Part shown: positions 21,858 to 35,052 of the stretch, in pieces
Layout: every line of letters starts with the position of its first letter
How positions within the stretch are numbered: the stretch's first letter is position 1
Translations under genes and position numbers: made by a program
Notes under the pieces: model-generated
What the model was told of the DNA's origin: nothing
What the model saw: the letters and a program-made list of their open reading frames with translations, nothing else
The model's database searches: none
Source: Wurfbainia villosa
Taxonomy: Eukaryota > Streptophyta > Magnoliopsida > Zingiberales > Zingiberaceae
Assembly (NCBI GenBank): GCA_025175895.1
Contig: CM045990.1
Coordinates: 59,831,704-59,895,703 of the forward strand
Direction: 5' to 3'
Length of the DNA stretch: 64,000 bases

Positions 21858-23108
21858 CCAGGTTGTGTTTTGACATAATCGTAAAATGGTTTTGCGATAG
21901 TCATAATGTATTTTCTGGAAATTTTCTAATTTTAGAAATTTAGAAGTATTTATGGAAATTTTTCAATTTTGGAAAGTCTAGAAGTATTTATGGAAATCTT
22001 CCACTTTTGGAAAGTTGAAAGTATTTATGGAAATTGATATTTTCCATAAATAAAATATTTGATTAGATTCTGGAAATTTGTTTCCTAATTTAATCATGAT
22101 TTGATTTGGGAAATCAAATCTTAAAATATTTTATTTCCATAAGTAGTTTTAATGATTTAGGAAATTGGTTTCCTAAATAGATTTTCCTTAATCAAATAAT
22201 TCCATGAATAAAATATGTGATTAGATTTGGAAATTTGTTTCCTAATTTAATTATGATTTGATTTGGAGAATCAAATCTTAAACATATTTTATTTCCATAA
22301 ATAGTTATGACATATAAGGAAATATATACATGACATAATTGTATGCCATGTAATTGCATTAGATGCATAACATTATGCCATGTCGTGACATGTAGATGTA
22401 TGCCATGTATGCCATGCCATGTAGATAATAGTTATTTGCATGCAAAGAGGATGAGACATAAAACCCTAACTCAATATTAAAGCCTACACCTTCCATTAAT
22501 ATGGTTAGAACCAGAGTTCCGCTTGTTTGGGTTGTTGGACTCTCTCCAAGCCCTACTAACTCCAACATGTTCAAACCATGGAATAGTTTAATACTAATAT
22601 GGTAAGAGCCGAGGTCAATCGTTAGCTTTGGTTGTTGGACTTTCCAAGCCTGGGCTAATTGGTTGAATGCGCCTAACCATATTAAAACTATTTCGATTAA
22701 TGGGTTGGCTTTAACTGGAGCATCGATTTGTTGGACTCACTCCAAGGTCGATGTAAGAGAGGTGAAGTTGGGTGCTATGCATATGATGCATACTTGTTAA
22801 TGTGTTAACAACCCAATGTATGTAAACATTCAATTAGTTGATAGCACATTGTGATAGTTACATATATGATATGTAATCGGTATATTTGATACCTACCATC
22901 ATAGCTAAGAATGGCTTGTTGACTCTACTCCAAGGTTGTTCATTATCTATGATGGATATCACCATATCTGAGATGGACCTACGATCTCCCAAGTGATTTT
23001 GGGGTTTTTGAATTCAAAATGAATGGGATTTATAAATGTATATTGATGCATTTTAAAATCATTTTCTCATATATGCTCGCTTTGTATTTCTAGGTCAATA
23101 AATTGATC
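21858..23108 (+). other. Untranslated leader of E1
   Basis: About 1.25 kb without a gene. AT-rich, with repeated TTTATGGAAATT blocks and several perfect inverted repeats. The four TTGTTGGACT stem-loops seen in E2-E4 are partly degraded here (copies near 22532, 22631, 22729 and 22928). It ends with TTTGTATTTCTAG just before the gag ATG. Confidence 0.75.
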
Positions 23109-25799
23109 ATGACGCCTTCGAATTTGCGCACTATTTTGGATTCAACAAACCGATCGGGCCTAACTTCGGATCGCTTAGAAACTCGAGAATTGTTCTCAAG
23201 GCGAAAAGCTAGCATATGTCCTCAAGAGCCTCTTCCCGACTGGCCCTAAGGACGATGCAACCTGCATCAAATGTTGGTCTATCAAGCATGTGGCGATTCT
23301 CGAGTCGGGCGAGTTGCATCATGCTAGCGGCGATGGTACCCGAGCCGCAGAAGCATGAGCATATGGATGCTAACACTATGGTCTTCCATCTTCATGAGTT
23401 GTTCGATGAGCAAGCGAGATCCGAAGGTTCGAGGTCTCTAGGCTCCTCTTCACCACGAAGATGCAAGAAGGTTCGCTCAGAGTGCTTTGTGCAAAGATGA
23501 ACGGTACATCGAGCGCTACTAGCTACCCTGGTTTTGTGATGGATCATGAGTTAAGTATTGACTTAATTGCATTGTTTGCCCAAGAGTTTCTCGCAATTTG
23601 TGATGAACTATCTGATGAACAAATTGAATCCACCATTCCCGAGCTCCTCAATATGTCAAGACGTGGAGCCTTCGTGAAGCATGAGGAGAAGGCGGTTCTC
23701 ATAGTTTGATTCTCAAAGAAAGGTTCTAAGAGGAAGGCAAAAGAACAAGAAAGGAAAGAAAAAGGCAAAGAAGGCGTAAACATACAAAAGGGCACTTGCC
23801 ATCATCTGTGGCAAGGAAGGCCACCGCGAAGAAATCGCAAGATTTATCTTGAGTCCATGAAGAAGAAGAAGGCATCCGATGCCCCATCCTCTTCGTGTAT
23901 CTTCGTTATTGATTGTCATTCTATTTCCTTAGACACTTGGGTATTGGATACGGGTGTAGCTCACATATATGTAATGACATACAGGGCTAAGGAATAGAAG
24001 AAGACTTGTCGAGGAGAGTCAAATTTGCGAGTTGGCAATGGAGCAAAGGTTGCCGCTCGCCATCGGAACTTATTTGTCAAGCTCCTAGTGGACTAGTCTT
24101 AGAATCGACAATTGCTATTATGTTCCTTCTCTAATAAAGAACATTGTTTCTATTTCCGCTTAAATAGAAATGGTTTCCATTTAACGCTTAGTAACAATTG
24201 TTGTTATATAACTTTGAATGGCGATTTTATGGAACCGAACTTTGAGTAATGGCATTTATACGCTGACGATTCAAAGGACATTTTCAATATCGGGCGAGCA
24301 ACACGCTGCTTCGAAAGGATAATCAAATAGACTCCTATATGTGGCATTGTCGCTTGGCCATATAAGCAAGAAACGCATGTCCGAATTACACCGATGTGGA
24401 ATTCGAATCGCTTGAATTGGATTCATACGATACATGCAATCATGCTTAAAAGGCAAGATGACTAAGTTACCTTTACCGAAAAGGTGAACGAGTGGGAGAG
24501 TTACTAGGTCTAGTACATACCGATGTATGTGACCTATGTCAACTCAAGCATTAGGAGGCTATAGCTACTTCATTACCTTCACCGATGATCACTACGGTTT
24601 GGGTATGTGTTCTTGATGAAACACAAGTCCAAGCCTTTGAAAGGTTCAAAGAATTCAGAAATGAAGTAGAGAAACAACATGACAAGAGTATTAAAATACT
24701 GACGGATCGAGGTGGTGAATACTTAAGTCAAGAGTTTTTGATTATCTAAGAGACAATGGCATATTGTCTCAATGGACTCGCCCCTATACACCACAAAGAT
24801 AATGGTGTATCCGAGAGGCGAATCGACTTGTTGGACATGGTCGTCAATTATGAATCATGCGAATCTTCACAAGTCCTTTTGGGTCTATGCACTTCAGACA
24901 GCTGTTTACTTGTTAAACAGAATGCCTACCAAGGTAGTCTCAACTACTCCATATGAGATATGGTATGGTAAGAAACCTCATGTATCTTACTTGAAGATAT
25001 GGGGTTGTCCTGCGTATGTGAAGGGATCAGACGCATAAATTGGATGCTAAGTCCGATAAATGTCTATTTATTGATACCCTAAGGAAACAAGGGGTTACCA
25101 ATTCTATCATCCTGTGGAACAAAAGGTGTTTGTTTCAAGGCATGCTGTGTTTCTAGAGAAAGAGTTTCTCTTGCAAGAAAATAGTGGGAGTGTCGAGCTT
25201 GAGGAGGCTCGAGAGACTCAAATAGACATTGATGAGATACCGTGAAGCACAAACGACAACTCATAGTGATGAGCAATCACTGACCTTATTGTAACACCAC
25301 ATCTTCAGAGATCCGTAGAACACGCAATATTCCTGAGAGATATAGATTTCTCGTAAGTGAATCGAACGACGTGTTACTCATTGATGATGAGGAGCCTACC
25401 AGTTATGAAGAAGTGCTGACAAGTTCAGAAAGGGATAAGTGGCTTGGTGCCATGAAGTCGGAAATGGATTCCATGTACGAAAACCAAGTTTGGAACTTGG
25501 TTGACCCACCTGAAGGCATAAAGCCTATAGGGTGCAAGTGGGTTTTCAAGAAGAAAACCGAGATGGATGGTAATGTGATTACCTATAAGGCTAGATTGGT
25601 GGCGAAAGGATATCGTCAAAAACAAGGTGTTGATTATGACGAAACCTATTCGCCTGTAGCTATGCTTAAATCCATTCGGATGCTCCTGGCCATAGCGGCT
25701 CATTATGATTATGAGATATGGCAGATGGATGTGAAAACAGCTTTCCTTAATGGAAACCTGTTCGAGGACGTGTATATGATACAAATGAGGGCTCACATC
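23109..25799 (+). pseudogene. E1 gag-pol, heavily frameshifted and truncated
   Basis: Gag starts at ATG 23109. Recognisable pieces: Gag with the FVMDHELSIDLI and IPELLNM blocks that E2-E4 lack; protease WVLDTG near 23940, frame lost directly after it; integrase pieces with the FITFTDDH region; reverse transcriptase from 25371 with MDVKTAFLNGN, ending at VYMIQ. The frame shifts many times between 23100 and 25330, often at positions where sister copies have CAG or CTG, while 25370-25780 is almost clean. The catalytic YVDD and all of RNase H are gone by deletion. Non-functional. Confidence 0.82.
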
Positions 25800-25804
25800 T
25801 ACCG

Positions 25805-27916
25805 TACATGTTTAATGTATTTGATTGGATCTTAAACTCATTTACTGAATGTCCACGATACGATTCACAACATGAGAGAATTTGTAATTGGATCACAACT
25901 AGTGAGTATCTCTACATGTGTAATTGTGATGTATCGGAATTATCCCTAGTCGATGAATTGATGAATCTGGACACCATCAATTCTGTTGAGACTAGCACGA
26001 GGTATACTCCTTGGTGTATCCAAGCAGCTGATTCTCACTGGCTGGAGACATAGTGATGTCCGGAGTTAATCGTGGATGCTAGTTATGGTAACTAGTTCAT
26101 TGGAGTGACCACCGTAAGACTTCATATGGTTCTCTGCATATATAGATATGTCAATGAAGTTCTTCTGTGGCTTAAGTGCGATGTTCCTTTGACTTGCGGT
26201 ATTCAAGTCATCTTGATCATGGAGACTTATGCTTTGACATCTTAAGCAAACATCTCTAAGGAGATGTGGACCCGGGATGATTGGGTATAAGTCGAAGTGA
26301 TCGAAGGTGTTTGAATAGCCTATAAAGGATTCACCACTCCTTGCGAGGAGATGTATACCCATGGCCTCTCGTCGGATTGTTACTAAAGTCTTTGGCCAAA
26401 GCAATACATGTTTAGAGTAAGGTACTCTTCGATACATGTGGAGTAACTAGAATCCGTAGGACGAGGAAATGATACTTGGGCTAGGTGTGACGTAGTCAGC
26501 CTAGTGGGGACTGACACAATAGACCATGTCCTCGAACCAAGTGGGTATAAGATGAGTGAAGGGAATGGGGCACGATTCATTCGAGCTGAAGGGTTTCGAA
26601 ATAGTTCTGGATCAACCGTTGATCTTTTCGGTTAATTGGGGATCATGATGTACTACTAGGTGCCACTCATGATCGTTCTATAATTAATGGTTAATTATAG
26701 ACGACCAACATAAACCGAGAACCTATTTGGTCACACGCACAACGAGTGTAATCCAAAGGATTTAAAACGAGCTTGAGAATGGGATTCTCAGACCGAGAGA
26801 AACTATGTTTGGTTGGACCAAACATAAAGCGAGCATGAAATTGTTTCATGCAATGGAAGCGTGGATGGGCCGAGTCTTATGAAGACGTAATGGATGGACC
26901 AAAATGGTTTGGTTCTAATCCAATGGATAAGAATAAACCAAAGGGTTTGGTTTATTTTAAAACGAATGAACCAAAAGTTGGTTCGGTTCGTTTTAACTTA
27001 AAATAAACCATCATGGTTTGGTTTATTTTAACTTATCTTAATGGAGCGGGTTAACGGGCTTTATGGATATGATCCATTAACCATTAAGAGAATTAGTTCT
27101 CTATAAAAGTGGGCTTAAGGGATTGTTAAACCCTAACTAATCAAAACCCTAGCCTCCCCCCTTGTGTTGCCGCCCACCCTTGTTGAAGGATTTGGCGCTA
27201 ACCCAAAGAGCGACCACCGCTTGGCTTGTGCAGTCAAGTCGTTGTCGGCGTCAAGCTCCGCAGTGAACCTCCGACCCTCCGATCCCCTATAGGTTTGGCA
27301 TCAAGGTGAGTTTTTCTCTCCTTGTTTTGGCCGGCGCCTATCTCCTCCACCAAGCTGTCCAGTTTTCTGGACAGCTTCTTCTCTCTGGCGCGTCGTTTGA
27401 CGACGGTTAGTGCTCCGACAGCGGCTAACATACGGGATTTGATCTCGGTAATCCTCTGAGGTGGAGGACGAAGGATTCGTCAATCGGTTGACGAATACCT
27501 CTCCGGAGAAGCAAGTCTTGAGGACTTGTTTTAGGTCCGAATTTGGATTCGGATCGTGATCATCTCTCGATCACGTCGTCTTCAACACGAGGCTAGTAAC
27601 CCGTACGAAGACGAAGCTCGTGGCTTGGCGAAGTCATCCCGAGGAGCTCGGCGTGGATACGGATAGAGACGATTCTTACGAGGATCGTTCCGGTTGATGC
27701 CGTTCCCGCTACACGTCATACGAAAGGTATAACGTAGTTTAATTTCCTTTTATTGCAATTTTAATTTACGGTTATGTCTACACTTGTTGTAATAGCATGC
27801 GTGTGTTGTGTGTGTTGTAATAAATAGGAGTATTTATTATTTTTATTGCTTCCGCTGTGCTCATGTTTACGAAACATGATCGAACACACACACGCCGCGG
27901 TGCCGGAAACCCAACA
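25805..27916 (+). repeat. 3' LTR of E1, missing its first ~110 bp
   Basis: LTR homology resumes at TACATGTTTAATG and continues to CCCAACA at 27916. TATA box and telo-box (27128-27136) are present. The AAGCTGTCCAG/CTGGACAGCTT hairpin at 27352-27377 is perfect. Confidence 0.85.
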
Positions 27917-27947
27917 GTCCCTCGACAGCATCAGGCGCACGACTCTG
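27917..27947 (-). repeat. 31-bp piece of D-family LTR between E1 and E2
   Basis: It is identical to 43761-43791 and differs from D's left LTR (14531-14561) at three positions. It continues the D LTR across the E1 insertion point, then stops abruptly at a truncated E LTR. Confidence 0.75.
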
Positions 27948-29107
27948 CGAGAATGGGATTCGCAGACCGAGAGAAACTAGGTTTGGTGGGACCAAACATA
28001 AAGTGAGCATGAAATCGTTTCAGTCGCAATGGAAGTGTAGATGGGCCGAGTCTTATGAAGACGTAATGGATGAACCAAAATGGTTTGGTTCTAATCCAAT
28101 GGCGGAGAATAAACCAAAGGGTTTGGTTTATTTTAAACGAATGAACCAAAAGTTGGTTCGGTTCGTTTTAACTTAAAATAAACCATTATGGTTTGGTTTA
28201 TTTTAACTTATCTTAATGGAGCGGGTTAACGGGCCTAATGGTTATGATCCAATAACCATTAATAGAAGTAGTTCTCTATAAAAGAGGGCTTAAGGGATAA
28301 TTAAGCCCTAATCCAAAACCCTTGCCCTAAGGTTGCCGCCCACCTCATCCTTGGAGATTTCGGCGCCAACCCAAGGTGTGCCGCCCAGTTTGTTGTGTCG
28401 CCGTCCATCTCCTTGCCGGCGTCCAAGCTTTAGCCGGTGAACCCTCCGGCGACCCTCCGGTGATCTTCCTAGGCCTCGGTGAAAAGGTGAGCACTTGGCT
28501 TCCTTGTTTTGGCCTGCGCCTACTCCTCCACCAAGCTGTCCAATTTTTTGGACAGCTTCTTCTCCTCTCGTCGGAGCGTCGTTTGGACGACGGTTAGAGC
28601 CCCGACAGCGGCTAACTTGCCGGGGATTCGATCTCCGGTAATCCTCTGAGGTGGAGGACGAAGGATTCGTCAATTGGTTGACGAATACCTCTCTGGAGAA
28701 GCGAGTTTTGAGGACTCGTATTAGGATCCGAATTTTGATTCGGATCGTGATCATCTCTCGATCACGTCGTCTTCAACACGAGGCTAGTAACCCGTACGAA
28801 GACGAAGCTCGTGGCTTAGCGAAGTCATCCCGAGGAACTCGGCGTGGATACGGATAGAGACGATTCTAGCGAGGATCGTTCCGGTTGATGCCGTTCCCGC
28901 TACACGTCATACGAAAGGTATAACGTAGATAAATTTCCTTTTATTGCAAATTTAAATTTACGGTTATATCTACACTTGTTGTACTATGCATGCGTGTATT
29001 GTGTGTGTTGTAATAAATGTAGATTTATTATTTTTATTGCTTTCACTGTGTTCATGTTTATGAAACGTGATCGAACACACACACGCCGCGGTGCCGGAAA
29101 CCCAACA
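27948..29107 (+). repeat. 5' LTR of E2, first half missing
   Basis: It starts inside the first part of the U3 hairpin array (GAGAATGGGATTCGCAG) and runs to CCCAACA. In this copy the hairpin at 28533-28558 has arms AAGCTGTCCAA and TTGGACAGCTT, a paired change from the other copies. Confidence 0.88.
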
Positions 29108-30392
29108 GTGGTATCAGAGCCCAGGTTGTTTTTCGACATAATCGTAAAATGGTTTTGCGATAGTCATAATGTTATTTTTGGAAATTTTCTAATTTTGGAA
29201 ATTTAGAAGTATTTATGGAAATTTTTCAATTTTGGAAAGTCTTGAAGTATTTATGGAAATCATCCACTTTTGGAAAGTTGGAAGTATTTATGGAAATTGA
29301 TATTTTCCATAAATAAAATATTTGATTAGATTCTGAAAATTTCTTTCCTAATTTAATCATGATTTGATTTGGGAAATCAAATCTTAAAATATTTTATTTC
29401 CATAAGTAGTTTTAATGATTTAGGAAATTGGTTTTCTAAATAAATTTTCCTTAATCAAATAATTCCATAAATAAAATATGTGATTAGATTTGGAAATTTG
29501 TTTCCTAATTTAATTATGATTTGATTTGGAGAATCAAATCTTAAACATATTTTAATTCCATAAATAGTTATGACATATAAGGAAATTATATATATGACAT
29601 AATTGTATGCCATGTAATTTCATTAGATGCATAACATTATGCCATGCGTGTCGTGACATATAGATGTATGCCATGTATGTCATGCCATGTAGATAATAGT
29701 TATTTGCATGCAAAGAGGATGAGACATAAAAACCCTTAAACAATATTAAAGCCTACACCTTCCATTAATATGGTTAGAACCAGAGTTCCGTTTCTTGTTT
29801 GGGTTGTTGGACTCTCTCCAAGCCCGGCTCGAACCCGAACATGTTCAAACCATGGAATAGTTTAATACTAATATGGTAAGAGTCAGAGGTCAATCGTTAG
29901 CTTTGGTTGTTGGACTCTCTCCATGCTGAGCTAATTGGTTGAATGCGCTCTAACCATATTAAAACTATTTCCCGATTAATGGGTTGGCTTTAACCTGGAG
30001 CATCGGCTTGTTGGACTCTCTCCAAGGTCGATGTAAAGGGAGGTGAAGTTGGGTGCTATGAATATGATGCATACTTGTTAATGTGTTAATAACCCGATGT
30101 ATGTGTGAACATTCAATTAGTTGATAGCACATTTTGATAGTTGCATATACGTGATATGCAATCGGTATAGTTGATACCTACCGTCGTAGTTATGAATGGC
30201 TTGTTGGACTCTCTCCAAGGTTGTTCATAACTATGATGGATATCAGCCCATTCGGAGATGGACCTACGATCTCCCGAAGTGATTTTGGGGTTTTTGAAAT
30301 TCGAAAAATGAATGGGATTTATAAATGTATATTGATGCATTTTTAAAAATCATTTTCTCATATATGCTCGTATTGTATTTCTAAGATTGATC
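29108..30392 (+). other. Primer site and untranslated leader of E2
   Basis: TGGTATCAGAGC at 29109-29120, then about 1.27 kb without a gene. Four stem-loops of the TTGTTGGACTCTCTCCAAG type start at 29804, 29907 (with a CCATG variant end), 30008 and 30201. It ends TTTCTAAG before the gag ATG at 30393. Confidence 0.82.
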
Positions 30393-33300
30393 ATGATGTC
30401 TTTGAATTTTCGTTCCATTTTGGATTCGAATAAATTGACTGGGCCGAGCTTCATGGACTGGCTTAGAAGCTTGAGAATTGTTCTCAAGGTTGAAAAGCTT
30501 GCAAATGTCCTCGAAGCGCCTCTTCCCGCCCGTCCTAGTGACGATGCAACTCTGGATCAATTGTTGGCCTATCAGAAACATGTGAGTGATTCTGAACAAA
30601 TGAGTTGCATCATGCTAGCCGCGATGGAACCCAAGCTACGAAAGCAACATGAGCATATGGATGCTCATATCGTAGTCCTTCATCTTTGTGAGTTGGTTGA
30701 TGAGCAAGTGAGATTTGAAAGGTTCGAAGTCTCAAAGCTCCTCTTCACCTCTGAGATGCTAGAAGGTTCATCTGTGGTACTGCTCAATATGCTGAAGACT
30801 ATGGAGTCTTCTGAGAAGCATGAGCAGGGGACGGTGCTATTAGTTTATTCCTCAAAGAAAGGTTCTAAGAGAAAGTCAAAGGAACAACATAAGGGAAAGA
30901 AGAGAAGGGCTAAGAAGGTAGAGCTAGCACAAAAGGAAACTTGCCATCATTATGGCAAGGAGAGCCATTTGCGAAGAAAGTGCAAGATTTATCTTGAGTT
31001 CGTGAAGAAGAATAAGGCATCGGATGCCCCATCTTCTTCAGATATCTTCGTTATTGATTGTCATTCTATTTCCTCAAACACTTGGGTATTGGAAACTGGG
31101 TGTTGCTCACATATATGCAATGACATACATGGACTAAGGAATAGAAGAAGACTCATCAAGGGAGAGTCAAATTTGCGTGTTGGGAATGGAGCAAAGGTTG
31201 TTGCAGTCGCCATCGGAACGTATATGTTGAAACTCCCTGTAGGACTTGTCTTAGAACTGGACAATTGCTTTTATTTTTCGTTGATAAAGAACATCATTTC
31301 TATTTCTTGTTTAAATAGAAATGGGTACCATTTGACTTTTAGTAACAATTGTTGTTACATAACTATGAATGGAGTTCTTTATGGGACTGGAACTTTAAGC
31401 AATGGTATTTATACGTTGGACGTATCCAGTGACATTTGCAATATCGAAGTGAGCAACAAGTGTGCTCGAAAGGATAATTAATAGACTCCTACTGTGGCAT
31501 TGTCGTCTTGGCCATATAAGCAAGAAACACATGTCCAAATTACACCGATGTGGAATTCTGGAATCGTTTGAATTGGATTCATACGATACATGCGAATCAT
31601 GCTTAAAAGGCAAGATGACTAAGTTACCTTTTATAGGAAAAAGGTGAACGAGTGGGAGAGTTACTAGGTCTAGTACATACTGATGTATGTGGACCTATGT
31701 CAACTCAAGCATTAGGAGGCTATAGCTACTTCATTACCTTCACCGATGATCACTCACGGTTTAGATATGTGTTCTTGATGAAACACAAGTCTGAAGCCTT
31801 TGAAAGGTTCAAAGAATTCAGAAATGAAGTAGAGAAACAACATGACAAGAGTATTAAAATACTTCGATCGGATCGAGGTGGTGAATACTTAAGTCAAGAG
31901 TTTCTTGATTATCTAAGAGACAATGGTATATTGTCTCAATGGACTCCGCCATATACACCACAACAATAATGGTGTATCTGAGAGGCATAACCGGACCTTG
32001 TTCGACATGGTCAGGTCAATGATGAATCATGCGACTCTTCCCAAGTCCTTTTGGGGTTATACACTTCAGATAGTTGTTTACTTGTTAAACAGAATGCCTA
32101 CCAAGGTAGTCTCAACTACTCCATATGAGATATGGAATAGTAAGAAACCTCATGTATCTTACATGAAGATATGGGATTGTCCTGCTTATGTGAAGTAGAC
32201 AGTATCAGACAAATTGGATGCTAAGTCTGATAAATGTCTATTTATTGGATACCCTAAGGAAACAAGGGGTTACCAATTCTATCATCCTGTGGAACAAAAG
32301 GTGTTTGTTTCAAGGCATGTTGTGTTTCTAGAGAAAGAGTTTCTCTTGCAAGAAAACAGTGGGAGTGTCGTCGAGCTTGAGGAGGCTCGAGAGACTCAAA
32401 TAGACATTGATGAGATACCTGGTGAAGCACAACAGCCGACAACTCATAGTGATGAGCAATCGGCTGGACCTATTGTAACACCACATCTTCGTAGATCTGG
32501 TAGAACACGCAATATTCCTAAGAGATATGGATTTCTCGTAAGTGAATCGAACGACGTGTTACTCATTGATGATGAGGAGCCTACCAGTTATGAAAAAGTG
32601 CTGACAAGTTAAGAAAGGGATTAGTGGCTTGTTGCCATGAAGTTGGAAATGGATTCCATGTATGAAAACCAAGTTTGGAACTTGGTTGACCCACCTGAAG
32701 GCATAAAGCCTATAGGGTGCAAGTGGGTTTTCAAGAAGAAAACCGACATGGATGGTAATGTGATTACCTATAATGCTAGATTGGTGGCGAAAGGATATCG
32801 TCAAAAGCAAGGTGTTGATTATGACGAAACCTATTCGCCTGTAGCTATGCTTAAATCCATTCGGATGCTCCTGGCCATAGCGGCTCATTATGATTATGAG
32901 ATATGGAAGATGGATGTGAAAACAGCTTTCCTTAATGGAAACCTGCTCGAGGACGTGTATATGATACAACCTGAGGGTTTCACATCGGTTGATAAAACAA
33001 AGGTATGCAAATTGCGACGGTTCATTTATGGATTGAAGCAAGCATGTAGGAGTTGGAATATCCGTTTTGATGAGACGATCAAAAAGTTTGATTTCTCACA
33101 AAATCCAGACGAACCTTGTGTGTACAAGAAGGTTAGTGGGAGTGCAGTCGTGTTCCTAGTATTATATGTTGATGACATATTACTTATAGGAAACGATGTT
33201 TCAATCTTACAGTCAGTTAAGGTTTGGTTATCCAAGACATTCTCCATGAAAGACCTGGGAGAAGCAACCTACATCCTCGGGATTAAGATCTATGGAAATA

Positions 33301-34070
33301 GATCGAAACGGTTTCTTGGTCTTTCGCAGTCTACATATATAGACCGAGTGCTAAAGATATTTAGCATGTTGGAATCCAAGAAAGGTTTCCTATCCATCAG
33401 GCATGGGGTACACCTTTCGAAGTCTATGTGTCCGCGCACAGAAGACGAGAGGATTTGCATGAGTAAGATTCCCTATGCATCCGCAATAGGATGTATCATG
33501 TATGCTATGTTATGTACGAGGCCCGATGTATCGTATGCTCTGAGTGTCACGAGCAGATACCAGTCTGATCCAGGAATGGATCATTGGGTGGCTGTTAAGA
33601 CGATCCTTAAGTACTTAAGAAGAACTAAGGATGTGTTCTTAATATATGGAGAAGGGTACATGGTGATACGTGGGTATATGGATGCCAGCTCGAGACAGAC
33701 AAGGACGATTCCATGTCTCAGTCTAGGTATGTATTCACCTAGAATGGAGGCGCAATAAGTTGGAAAGGTTCTAAGCTTGACGCTATAGCGGATTCTGCCA
33801 CTAAGGCAGAATACATTGCAGCTTTGGAAGCAGCAAAGGAAGCGATTTGGATCAAGAAGTTCATCTCTGAACTTGATGTGGTCTCATCAATGATCCAAAC
33901 ATGTGCTTCGCCGCTATCATCTTATCAGAGAGATCATCAGTAGGAACGAAATACAAATCGAGAAAATTCCCACTGAAAGGAACTTAGCGGATCCCTTGAC
34001 TAAGGCATTACCTCAAAATAAGTTTGAGGGTCATGTTCGAGCTTATGGTATTGGATACCGTAGCAATTGA
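30393..34070 (+). pseudogene. E2 gag-pol polyprotein, defective
   Basis: Domains in order: short Gag (about 145 residues) with an internal deletion shared with E3 and E4; zinc knuckle with its second Cys replaced by Tyr (CHHYGKESHLRRKC); protease whose active-site Asp has become Glu (WVLETGC); HCRLGHI zinc region and integrase; reverse transcriptase with MDVKTAFLNGN and YVDD near 33167; RNase H. Frame breaks follow the protease (31481), occur in integrase (extra base near 31964), near 32612, and in RNase H, where the segment before RRYHLIREI is missing. The natural end is TGA 34068-34070, followed by the purine tract AAGTGGGAG and the LTR. Confidence 0.85.
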
Positions 34071-35052
34071 CATTAGGCCAAGTGGGAGTCTGTTAGTAAT
34101 ATATGAGAGATGTCCTAAGGCAATCGCCTTATGTATGAACCATTTATATGATAAATAAAGATTCACTATTTGAGTATACATGTTTTATGTATTTGATTTG
34201 ATCTTAAACTCATTTACTGAATGTCCACGATACGATTCACAGCATGAGAGAATTTGTGATTGGATCACAACTAGTGAGTATCTCTACATGTGTAATTGTG
34301 ATGTATCGGAATTATCCCTAGTCGATGAATTGATGGATTTGGACACCATCAATTCGCCGAGACTAGCACGAGGTATACTCCTCGTGTATCCAAGCAAATG
34401 ATTCTCACCGGGCCGGAGACATAGTGATGTCCGAGTTAATCATGGATGCTAGTTATGGTAACTAGTTCATTGGAGTGACCAGCCGTAAGACTTCATATGG
34501 TTCTCTGCATATATAGATATGTCAATGAAGTTCTTACTGTGGCTTAAGTGCGATGTTCCTTTGACTTGCGGAATTCAAGTCATCTTGATCATGGAAACTT
34601 ATGCTTTGACATCTTAAGCAAACATCTCTAAGGAGATGTGGACCCGGGATGATTGGGTATAAGTCGAAGTGATTGAAGGTGTTTGAATAGCCTATAAAGG
34701 ATTCACCACTCCTTGCGAGGAGATGTATACCCATGGCCTCTCGTCGGATTGTTACTAAAGTCTTTGGCCAAAGCATTACATGTTTAGAGTAAAGTACTCT
34801 TCGATACATGTGCAGTAACTAGAATCCGTAGGACGAGGAAATGATACTTGGGCTAGGTGTGACGAAGTTAGCCTAGTGGGGACTGACACTATAGACCATG
34901 TCCTGAACCAAGTGGGTATAAGATGAGTGAAGGGAATGGGGCACAAATCATTCGAGCTGCTGAAGTGTTTCAGAAATAGTTCTGGATCAACCATTGATCT
35001 TTTCGGTTAATTGAGGATCATGATGTACTACTACGTGCCACTCATGATCATT

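Larger units (their letters stand above)
18609..27916 (+). mobile_element. Tork/Angela-like Copia retrotransposon E1, defective
   Basis: A 5' LTR (interrupted by a solo SIRE LTR), Met primer site, long leader, broken gag-pol and a 5'-truncated 3' LTR. A deletion joins reverse transcriptase directly to the inside of the 3' LTR near 25800, removing the YVDD motif, RNase H, the polypurine tract and the LTR start. It was inserted in D's LTR. Flanks are CATCC on the left and GTCCC on the right, compatible with a short duplication of GTCC after one change, so the target site is not clean. Confidence 0.82.

Noticed and set aside
34534..34809. Minus-strand open frame MYRRVLYSKHV, repeated in each E LTR
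   Set aside because: Antisense shadow within the LTR; no start context and no conservation beyond that of the DNA.
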